Shown: positions 1 to 5,560 of the stretch, in pieces
Layout: each line of letters starts with the position of its first letter
How positions within the stretch are numbered: position 1 is the stretch's first letter
Notes under the pieces: generated by a model
Databases searched by the model: none
The model's input: only the letters and a program-made list of their open reading frames with translations
Told to the model about the DNA's origin: nothing
NCBI GenBank assembly: GCA_900553905.1
Contig: USFL01000067.1
Location: 1 to 7,642 of the forward strand
Direction: 5' to 3'
Length of the DNA: 7,642 bases
Origin: an uncultured Eubacteriales bacterium
GTDB taxonomy: Bacteria; Bacillota; Clostridia; Christensenellales; Aristaeellaceae
Translations under genes and position numbers: made by a program

Positions 1-1536
1 CGCCTCATCGAGGACGGCGGCCACGGCCATACCGCCAGCGTCTACCTCAACCCCAACACCCAGCGCGAAAAGCTCATGCGCTTCGCCGAGAAGATGGAAA
101 CCTGCCGCATCGTGGTCAACACCCCCTCCTCCCAGGGCGGCATCGGCGATCTGTACAATTTCAAGCTGGCCCCCTCCCTCACGCTGGGCTGCGGCTCCTG
201 GGGCGGCAACTCCGTCAGCGAGAACGTTGGCGTGAAGCACCTGCTCAACATCAAGACCGTCGCCGAGAGGAGAGAGAACATGCTGTGGTTCCGCGCGCCT
301 GAAAAGGTGTACATCAAGAAGGGCTGCCTGCCCGTGGCCCTGCGCGAGCTGAAAGAGGTGCTGGGCAAGAAGAAGGTCTTTATCGTCACCGACAGCTTCC
401 TCTATCATAACGGCTACACCAAGGCCGTGACCGACCGCTTGGACGAGATGGGCATCACCCACACCACCTTCTTTGACGTGGCGCCCGACCCCAGCCTGGC
501 CTCCGCCAAGGAGGGCGCGGCCGCCATGACCGCCTTCCAGCCCGACTGCATCATCGCCATCGGCGGCGGCAGCGCCATGGACGCGGCCAAGATCATGTGG
601 GTGCTCTACGAGCATCCGGACGTGGACTTCCTCGATATGGCCATGCGCTTCTGCGATATCCGCAAGCGCATCTACACCTTCCCCCGCATGGGCGAAAAGG
701 CGTACTTCATCGCCATTCCCACCACCGCCGGCACCGGCAGCGAGGTCACGCCCTTCGCGGTTATCACCGATCAGGACACCGGCGTCAAGTACCCGCTGGC
801 CGACTATGAGCTCATGCCCAAGATGGCCATCGTGGACGCGGACATGATGATGAACGCGCCCAGGGGGCTGACCAGCGCCAGCGGCATCGACGCCGTGACG
901 CACGACCTGGAGGCCATCGCCAGCATGATGGCCACCGACTACACCGGCGGCCTGGCCATCCAGAGCCTGAAGATGATCTTCGAGTACCTGCCCCGCGCCT
1001 ACACGGACGGCCCCAACGACGCCGAGGCCCGCGAGAAGATGGCCAACGCCGCCACCATGGCCGGCATGGCGTTCGCCAACGCCTTCCTGGGCGTGTGCCA
1101 CTCCATGGCGCACAAGCTGGGCGCGTTCCACCATCTGCCCCACGGCGTGGCCAACGCCCTCATGATCGACGAGGTGCTGCGCTTCAACGCCGCCGAGGTG
1201 CCCGCCAAGATGGGCACCTTCCCGCAGTACGACCATCCGCACACGCTGGCGCGCTACGCGATGGTCGCCGACGCCCTGGGCCTTGGCGGCAAGGACGACG
1301 GCGAGAAGCTGGAAAACCTCATCCGCGCCGTTGACGAGCTGAAGGAAAAGATCGGCATCAAGCCCACCATCCGCGACTACGGCATTGATGAAAACGACTT
1401 CCTGAACCGTTTGGATGAAATGGTGGAGCAGGCGTTCGACGACCAGTGCACCGGCGCCAACCCGCGCTACCCGCTGATGAAGGAAATCAAGCAGATGTAC
1501 CTGAGCGCCTATTACGGCGCCGGGGCCGACAAGTAA
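1..1536 (+). CDS. adhE: Bifunctional acetaldehyde-CoA/alcohol dehydrogenase AdhE, 5'-truncated by the window edge
   Basis: The reading frame is open from base 1, so the N-terminus lies outside the window. The visible 511 residues are the end of the CoA-acylating aldehyde dehydrogenase domain (GGHGHTASVY near bases 19-48), a linker around bases 250-290, and a complete iron-dependent alcohol dehydrogenase domain. The NAD-binding motif GGGSAMD is at 562-582. Putative Fe ligands are Asp 889-891, His 901-903, His 1099-1101 and His 1141-1143; their spacing (4, 66 and 14 codons) equals that of D653, H657, H723 and H737 in E. coli AdhE, which puts base 1 near E. coli residue 357. The aldehyde dehydrogenase catalytic Cys is therefore not visible. 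The family reduces acetyl-CoA to acetaldehyde and then ethanol with NADH, in cytosolic filaments (spirosomes). Only 14 nt separate it from the kinase gene, so it is probably the upstream member of this operon and an ethanol-forming electron sink. Identity is very secure. Confidence 0.96.
   Translation, partial: RLIEDGGHGHTASVYLNPNTQREKLMRFAEKMETCRIVVNTPSSQGGIGDLYNFKLAPSLTLGCGSWGGNSVSENVGVKHLLNIKTVAERRENMLWFRAPEKVYIKKGCLPVALRELKEVLGKKKVFIVTDSFLYHNGYTKAVTDRLDEMGITHTTFFDVAPDPSLASAKEGAAAMTAFQPDCIIAIGGGSAMDAAKIMWVLYEHPDVDFLDMAMRFCDIRKRIYTFPRMGEKAYFIAIPTTAGTGSEVTPFAVITDQDTGVKYPLADYELMPKMAIVDADMMMNAPRGLTSASGIDAVTHDLEAIASMMATDYTGGLAIQSLKMIFEYLPRAYTDGPNDAEAREKMANAATMAGMAFANAFLGVCHSMAHKLGAFHHLPHGVANALMIDEVLRFNAAEVPAKMGTFPQYDHPHTLARYAMVADALGLGGKDDGEKLENLIRAVDELKEKIGIKPTIRDYGIDENDFLNRLDEMVEQAFDDQCTGANPRYPLMKEIKQMYLSAYYGAGADK
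268..273 (+). promoter_or_regulatory. Possible internal ribosome binding site in adhE, before Met codon 280
   Basis: AGGAGA lies 6 nt before an in-frame ATG at 280, exactly at the linker between the aldehyde and alcohol dehydrogenase domains. Initiation here would give a free 418-residue iron alcohol dehydrogenase. However, the codons also spell the conserved linker residues AERRENM, as in other AdhE proteins, so the purine run may be a by-product of the protein sequence. Confidence 0.25.
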
Positions 1537-1541
1537 GGAGG
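1535..1541 (+). promoter_or_regulatory. Ribosome binding site of the kinase gene, overlapping the adhE stop codon
   Basis: AAGGAGG, a near-perfect Shine-Dalgarno sequence, lies 9 nt before ATG 1551 and shares its first two bases with the TAA stop of adhE (1534-1536). It fixes the kinase start and suggests that ribosomes ending adhE can reload on the next gene. Confidence 0.85.
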
Positions 1542-1550
1542 GCGGCTATC

Positions 1551-2300
1551 ATGAAACTGGACAAGGTGATTGCGGTCCGCACCAACAAGACCGTTTACCG
1601 CGACGGCCATCTGGCCATCAAGGTATTTGACAGCGACTACAGCAAGGCCGACGTCCTCAACGAGGCGCTCAACCAGGCCCGCGTGGAGGAAACCGCCCTC
1701 AACATCCCCCGCCTGCACGAGGTGTGCACGGTGGGGGGCAAGTGGGCCATCGTCAGCGATTTCATCCCCGGCAAAACCCTCGCCCGGCTCATGGAGGAAA
1801 ACCCCGACCGGCGTGACGAATATATGGATCTGTTCGTGGATCTGCAGCTGAAAATGCACGCGCAGACCTGCCCGCTGCTGGGCAAGCTCAAGGACAAGAT
1901 GAACCGCAAGATCGACGAAACCGGTCTGGACGCCACCACCCGCTACGAGCTGCACGCGCGATTGCAGGGCATGCCCAACCACAAGAAGCTCTGCCACGGC
2001 GACTTTGATCCCAAGAACATCATCCTGCGCGACGACGGCGAGGCCTTCATCCTGGACTGGTCCCACGCCACGCAGGGCAACGCCAGCGCCGACGCGGCCC
2101 GCACCTACCTGCTGTTCTGGCTGGCGGGCGACATCGACGGGGCGGAGAGCTACCTCGACCTGTTCTGCAAAAAGAGCGACACCGCCAAGCAGTACGTGCA
2201 GAAGTGGATTCCCATCGTGGCCGCCAGCCAGAGCGTGAAGGGCCGCGCGGAGGAGCGCGAGTTCCTGTTGCACTGGGTCAACGTGGTGGACTACGAATAA
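1551..2300 (+). CDS. Aminoglycoside-phosphotransferase/Ser-Thr-kinase-fold kinase, putative protein kinase of the HydS module
   Basis: A 249-residue protein with a compact kinase fold. Visible elements in order: an AIKVF strand with the probable ATP-anchoring Lys24; a probable partner Glu38; a hinge-like AIVSDFIPGKTL (66-77); the catalytic loop HGDFDPKN with His149, Asp151 and Asn156; and the metal-binding equivalent of DFG as LDW (Asp169). All key kinase residues appear present, so it should be active. This pattern is that of the APH/choline-kinase branch, whose members phosphorylate small molecules or proteins; the substrate cannot be read from sequence. No signal peptide or membrane segment is seen, so it is cytosolic. 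ATG 1551 is chosen because of the Shine-Dalgarno at 1535-1541. It lies between adhE and the sensory hydrogenase genes and shares an operon with a phosphatase. A Ser/Thr kinase gene is reported in the equivalent R. albus operon, so protein phosphorylation is more likely here than antibiotic resistance, but this is inference. Confidence 0.85.
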   Translation: MKLDKVIAVRTNKTVYRDGHLAIKVFDSDYSKADVLNEALNQARVEETALNIPRLHEVCTVGGKWAIVSDFIPGKTLARLMEENPDRRDEYMDLFVDLQLKMHAQTCPLLGKLKDKMNRKIDETGLDATTRYELHARLQGMPNHKKLCHGDFDPKNIILRDDGEAFILDWSHATQGNASADAARTYLLFWLAGDIDGAESYLDLFCKKSDTAKQYVQKWIPIVAASQSVKGRAEEREFLLHWVNVVDYE

Positions 2301-2308
2301 GCGTTTCG

Positions 2309-2326
2309 CGCCCCGGCCGCGGGGCG
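2309..2326 (+). other. GC-rich intergenic stem-loop between the kinase and [2Fe-2S] genes
   Basis: CGCCCCG and CGGGGCG form a perfect 7-bp stem around a GCCG loop, extendable by a G-U pair. No T-run follows, so it is not a canonical intrinsic terminator. It could be an RNA-processing or stability element, or a weak pause site that lowers expression of the downstream genes. Confidence 0.5.
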
Positions 2327-2352
2327 TAAGGATACGGCGATCAAAACCCAGC

Positions 2353-2359
2353 AAAGGAG
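2353..2359 (+). promoter_or_regulatory. Ribosome binding site of the [2Fe-2S] protein gene
   Basis: AAAGGAG lies 10 nt before ATG 2370. It supports translation of the short gene that follows as a separate protein. Confidence 0.75.
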
Positions 2360-2369
2360 CAAACCTGTT

Positions 2370-2612
2370 ATGAAGATCACCATCTGTATCGGTTCCAGCT
2401 GTCACCTCAAGGGTTCGCGCCAGATTGTGGAGGAATTGCAGCGCCTGGTGGCGGAAAACGGCCTCAAGGACAAAATCGAGTTGGCGGGCAAGTTCTGCAT
2501 GGGCAACTGCCAGAACGGCGTGTGCGTCACCGTGGACGACGAGCCCTTCTCCCTGAGGCCCGAGGACACCAAATCCTTCTTTGAAAACGATGTGCTCCCC
2601 CGGCTCAAGTAA
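2370..2612 (+). CDS. Small thioredoxin-like [2Fe-2S] ferredoxin (NuoE/HydC C-terminal-domain-like)
   Basis: An 80-residue cytosolic protein. The cysteine pattern is C6-x4-C11 near the N-terminus and C43-x3-C47 after a helix, the signature of the thioredoxin-fold [2Fe-2S] domain of NuoE (complex I 24-kDa subunit), HndA and HydC; a fifth Cys is at 52. It is only about half the length of a full NuoE subunit, lacking the N-terminal helical bundle, so it is a free-standing ferredoxin domain. Such domains carry one electron at a time between flavin or iron-sulfur partners. Its place just before hydS suggests that it passes electrons to or from HydS, or reports redox state to it, but no partner is proven. 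It has its own Shine-Dalgarno and is flanked on both sides by intergenic hairpins. The domain call is firm; the role is inference. Confidence 0.88.
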   Translation: MKITICIGSSCHLKGSRQIVEELQRLVAENGLKDKIELAGKFCMGNCQNGVCVTVDDEPFSLRPEDTKSFFENDVLPRLK

Positions 2613-2632
2613 TTTCATCCTCTCACACCTGC

Positions 2633-2662
2633 GGGGCTGACGCGCTTTTTCACGCCAGCCCC
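2633..2662 (+). other. Imperfect inverted repeat upstream of hydS
   Basis: GGGGCTGACGCG (2633-2644) faces CACGCCAGCCCC (2651-2662) across a CTTTTT loop. The outer 7 bp pair perfectly and the 12-bp arms contain two mismatches. The T-run sits in the loop instead of following the stem, so it is not a standard terminator in either direction. It may be an mRNA processing site, an attenuator or an operator in the 91-nt gap before hydS. No clear -35/-10 pair was found in this gap. Confidence 0.5.
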
Positions 2663-2689
2663 ATTGGCCTGTTCTTACACCTTTGCATT

Positions 2690-2695
2690 GGAGGA
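2690..2695 (+). promoter_or_regulatory. Ribosome binding site fixing the hydS start at 2704
   Basis: GGAGGA lies 8 nt before ATG 2704. The longer in-frame start, TTG 2683, would place this Shine-Dalgarno inside the coding sequence and has none of its own, so 2704 is preferred. Confidence 0.85.
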
Positions 2696-2703
2696 AGCTG
2701 CCC

Positions 2704-4371
2704 ATGCTCGAAGTGCTCAACCTCAACGAGAACAACTGCGCGGACTGCTACAAGTGCATCCGCACCTGCTCGGTCAAGGCCATCACCTATGCCAACAACA
2801 CCGCCGAGATCGTGCACGACGAGTGCATCCTGTGCGGCAACTGCTTCGTCGCCTGTCCGCAGAAGGCCAAGCAGGTCCGTTGCGACGTGCCCCGCGTCAA
2901 GGAGGCCATCGCGGCGGGCAAGCATGTGGTGTGCAGCCTGGCCCCGTCTTTCATCGCGGATTTCCGTATCCGTTCCCTCGATGTGATGGCCGACGCCCTC
3001 AAGCGTCTGGGCTTTGCCGAGGTGCAGGAAACCGCCGTGGGCGCGCAGATGGTCAGCGACGAATACGCGCGCATCATGCGCGAGGGCAAGCAGCGCGTGC
3101 TCATCTCCAGCTGCTGCCCCTCCATCAACATGCTCATCCAGAAGTACTACCCCACGATGCTTCCTCATCTGGCCAAGGTGCTCACCCCCATGCAGGCGCA
3201 CTGCAAGGCCATCAAGGAGCAAAATCCGGAGGCTTTCACCGTGTTCATCGGCCCCTGCATCGCCAAGAAGGCCGAGGCCGACGACAGCCCCTACACCGAC
3301 GTCGCCCTCACCTATGACGAGCTGCGCGACTGGCTGGCCGCCGAGCACATCGAGCTGCCCGTCGACCACGTCGCCCCCACCGACGGCAAGCGCGCGCGCC
3401 TCTACCCCGCCACCGGCGGCGTGCTCAAGGCCACCGATCGCGTGGAAGGCTACCGCCGCATCGCCATCGACGGCGTGGACAACTGCCGCGCCGTGTTTGA
3501 CGAATTGGAAAACAGCCAGTTCGGCAACGTGTTCATCGAAATGAGCGCCTGCGAGGGCAGCTGCGTCAACGGTCCCTGCATCCGCGAGCATGCCGAGCGC
3601 CGCCTCAAGGGCGCGCTGCGCGTGGACAACTTCGCCGGCGAGCAGCGCTTTGACGATCCCGCGCCGGCGGACATCAGCCACAGCTATGCGTTCCTGGGTG
3701 GCAAGAAGGTCAAGTTCGGCTCCGAGGCCATCAGCGACATGCTCTACAAGATGGGCAAGACCAGCCCCGAAAAGGAGCTCAACTGCGGCAGCTGCGGCTA
3801 CCCCACCTGCCGCGACAAGGCCATCGCCATTCTGGAGGGCAAGGCCAAGATCGAGATGTGCCTGCCCTTCCTCAAGGAGAAGGCCGAGAGCTTCTCCGAC
3901 AGCATCATCAACAACACCCCCAACGCCATCATCGTCATGGACGAGGACCTGGTGGTGCAGCAGATCAACCGCGCGGCCCTGCGCATGTTCAAGCTCAAGG
4001 ACGCCAGCGACATCCTGCATGAGCATGTCGTGCGCATCCTCAATCCCGGCGATTACCAGAACATCATCACCTCGGCCCTGCATACCACCACACGCATGCA
4101 CTACCTGGCCGACTACCAGCTTTACGTGGACGAAACCATCCTCTACGACCGGCAGTACCACATCGTGATCTCCCTCATGCGCGACGTGACCGAGCAGGAA
4201 ACCCTGCGCGGCCAGGACGCGGAGCTGCGCAAGCAGACGGTGGAGATCACCGACAAGGTGATCGAAAAGCAGATGCGCGTGGTGCAGGAGATCGCTTCGC
4301 TCCTGGGCGAGACCACCGCGGAAACCAAGATTGCCCTCACCAAGCTAAAGGATGCGATGGCCCATGAATGA
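2704..4371 (+). CDS. hydS: HydS: sensory-type (group C) [FeFe] hydrogenase with 2[4Fe-4S], H-cluster, extra Fe-S and PAS domains
   Basis: A 555-residue cytosolic protein. Domains in order: two [4Fe-4S] motifs (Cys12/15/18/22 and Cys41/44/47/51); the H-cluster domain (about 75-315) with L1 ISSCCPSI (Cys137/138), L2 GPCIAKKAE (Cys185, Lys188, Glu191) and L3 MSACEGSC (Cys283/287); a Cys361-x2-Cys364-x4-Cys369...Cys386 Fe-S motif of the CGxCGxPTC type; a PAS domain (about 396-497); and a charged helical tail (498-555). All expected H-cluster Cys ligands are present. Against catalytic enzymes, the L2 Met is Gly183 and the L3 Met is Ser281. A hydrogenase domain joined to PAS is the hallmark of HydS, thought to sense H2 or redox state rather than turn over quickly. 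There is no histidine-kinase or other output domain, so the signal must pass to a partner; the phosphatase gene overlaps it by 8 nt. The start at 2704 follows from the GGAGGA at 2690-2695. Confidence 0.93.
   Translation: MLEVLNLNENNCADCYKCIRTCSVKAITYANNTAEIVHDECILCGNCFVACPQKAKQVRCDVPRVKEAIAAGKHVVCSLAPSFIADFRIRSLDVMADALKRLGFAEVQETAVGAQMVSDEYARIMREGKQRVLISSCCPSINMLIQKYYPTMLPHLAKVLTPMQAHCKAIKEQNPEAFTVFIGPCIAKKAEADDSPYTDVALTYDELRDWLAAEHIELPVDHVAPTDGKRARLYPATGGVLKATDRVEGYRRIAIDGVDNCRAVFDELENSQFGNVFIEMSACEGSCVNGPCIREHAERRLKGALRVDNFAGEQRFDDPAPADISHSYAFLGGKKVKFGSEAISDMLYKMGKTSPEKELNCGSCGYPTCRDKAIAILEGKAKIEMCLPFLKEKAESFSDSIINNTPNAIIVMDEDLVVQQINRAALRMFKLKDASDILHEHVVRILNPGDYQNIITSALHTTTRMHYLADYQLYVDETILYDRQYHIVISLMRDVTEQETLRGQDAELRKQTVEITDKVIEKQMRVVQEIASLLGETTAETKIALTKLKDAMAHE
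4347..4352 (+). promoter_or_regulatory. Ribosome binding site of the phosphatase gene, inside the hydS 3' end
   Basis: AAAGGA lies 11 nt before ATG 4364. It favours this start over ATG 4352, which overlaps the motif itself. Because both the site and the start lie within hydS, translation of the two genes is probably coupled. Confidence 0.7.
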
Positions 4372-5536
4372 CCTGTGGATTGAAACCGGCTCCATCAGCA
4401 TGAACAAGCACGGCGAAACCCTCTGCGGCGACAAGGTGGAGCTGGCCGGCGGCGGGGACGAGGATTTGACGCTGGTGCTGGCCGACGGCCTGGGCAGCGG
4501 GGTGAAGGCCAACATCCTCTCCACCCTCACCAGCAAGATTCTCTGCACCATGATCTCCGGCGGCATCCCGCTGGAGGAGTGCGTCTCCACCATCGCAAGC
4601 ACGCTGCCGGTGTGCAGCGTGCGCAAGGTGGCCTATTCGACCTTCACCATCATCCGCATTCTGGACAACAAAACCGCGCACATCATCCAGTTTGACAACC
4701 CCGCCACCATCGTGCTGCGCAAGGGCGAGCTCTTCGACTATCCCAGGGTCACGCGCGTGATTTCCGGCAAGACCATCTGGGAGAGCACCTTCCCCATCGA
4801 GCTGGACGACGTATTCATCGCCATGAGCGACGGCGCGGAATACGCGGGCGTGGGCGATCTGATGAACTTCGGCTGGACGCGCGATTCCATCGCCGACTAC
4901 GCCATGGCCAACTACCTGCCAGAAAACAGCGCCAAGTTCACCGCCGGGCTGATTATCGACGAGTGCGACCGCCTCTACGGCGGCTCGCCGGGCGATGATA
5001 CCACCGTGGCGGTGGTGCGCGTACGCAGCCGGCATCCGGTCAACCTCGTGGTCGGCCCGCCCGAGCACAAGGAGGACGACGTGCGCATGATGAACCTCTT
5101 CTTCGGCAAGGAAGGCACCAAGATCGTCTGCGGCGGCACCACCAGCAACGTCGTCTCCCGCTACCTGGGCCAGCCCATCATCGCCTCGCTGGACTATCAC
5201 GACCCCGACGTGCCGCCCATCAGCCGCATCAAGGGCGTCGATCTGACCACCGAGGGCGTGATTACCCTCTCCAAGGTGCTCACCTACGCCGAGGACTTTC
5301 TGGATCAGGCGAAGCTGGCCTCCGTCTGGGCCACCCAGAAGGACGGCGCGAGCCTGATCGCCCGCGAGCTGTTTGAAAACGCGACCGACGTCAATTTCTT
5401 CGTGGGCCGCGCCATCAACCCCGCGCACCAGAACCCCAACCTGCCCATCACCTTCGGCATCAAGCAGCAGCTGATTACCAGCCTGGCCGACTGCCTCAGG
5501 AAAATGGGCAAACACGTTCGCCTTTCCTACTTTTAG
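4364..5536 (+). CDS. SpoIIE/PP2C-family Ser/Thr protein phosphatase of the HydS module
   Basis: A 390-residue cytosolic protein. Residues 1-222 form the PP2C/SpoIIE-type phosphatase domain: CGD (21-23), LADGLGSG with Asp41, MSDGAEYAG with Asp156, and GDDTTVAVVRV with Asp211/212, which together supply the usual Asp ligands for Mn2+ or Mg2+. It therefore looks active. Residues from about 225 to 390 form a second region that I do not recognise, beginning VNLVVGPPEHK and containing VCGGTTSN (255-262). Family members remove phosphate from Ser/Thr of protein partners such as anti-anti-sigma factors. No anti-sigma or STAS gene is visible here, so the substrate is more likely a target of the nearby kinase or a component of the hydrogenase/AdhE system; that is inference. 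It overlaps hydS by 8 nt, and the hydrogenase gene follows after 24 nt. Confidence 0.9.
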   Translation: MNDLWIETGSISMNKHGETLCGDKVELAGGGDEDLTLVLADGLGSGVKANILSTLTSKILCTMISGGIPLEECVSTIASTLPVCSVRKVAYSTFTIIRILDNKTAHIIQFDNPATIVLRKGELFDYPRVTRVISGKTIWESTFPIELDDVFIAMSDGAEYAGVGDLMNFGWTRDSIADYAMANYLPENSAKFTAGLIIDECDRLYGGSPGDDTTVAVVRVRSRHPVNLVVGPPEHKEDDVRMMNLFFGKEGTKIVCGGTTSNVVSRYLGQPIIASLDYHDPDVPPISRIKGVDLTTEGVITLSKVLTYAEDFLDQAKLASVWATQKDGASLIARELFENATDVNFFVGRAINPAHQNPNLPITFGIKQQLITSLADCLRKMGKHVRLSYF

Positions 5537-5544
5537 AATCGGAT

Positions 5545-5550
5545 GGAGGA
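5545..5550 (+). promoter_or_regulatory. Ribosome binding site fixing the hydA2 start at 5561
   Basis: GGAGGA lies 10 nt before ATG 5561. The upstream in-frame ATG 5543 has no Shine-Dalgarno, and using it would put this motif within codons 1-3, so 5561 is the likely start. Confidence 0.85.
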
Positions 5551-5560
5551 ATCATCGTCT

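Noticed and set aside
1551..2300. Aminoglycoside resistance gene
   Set aside because: The fold family matches, but the context is a fermentative hydrogenase operon, and no specific resistance-enzyme signature or mobile element was recognised.
2683..2703. Upstream TTG start for hydS
   Set aside because: It would bury the GGAGGA Shine-Dalgarno in the coding region; ATG 2704 has correct spacing.
2301..2703. Internal promoter or Rex-type operator (TTGTGA/TTAACAA-like palindrome) in the operon gaps
   Set aside because: No convincing -35/-10 pair or Rex-like palindrome was seen in either gap. A Rex site, if any, would be upstream of adhE, outside the window.
1512..2735. Long minus-strand open frame (407 codons) opposite the kinase and [2Fe-2S] genes
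   Set aside because: It spans two real genes with clear motifs, and its translation is rich in Val, Gly, Ala, Leu and His without any domain. Such frames arise opposite GC-rich codons.
2650..4161. Long minus-strand open frame (503 codons) opposite hydS
   Set aside because: Low-complexity AAAV/GG-type translation with no family resemblance; a shadow of hydS codon bias.
4352..4363. Upstream ATG 4352 start for the phosphatase
   Set aside because: It overlaps the AAAGGA motif and adds only MRWP before the better-placed ATG 4364.
4337..5515. Long minus-strand open frame opposite the phosphatase gene
   Set aside because: No recognisable domain, biased composition, and no plausible ribosome binding site; a shadow of the phosphatase gene.
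5543..5560. Upstream ATG 5543 start for hydA2
   Set aside because: It has no Shine-Dalgarno of its own, and the strong GGAGGA falls inside it; ATG 5561 is better.
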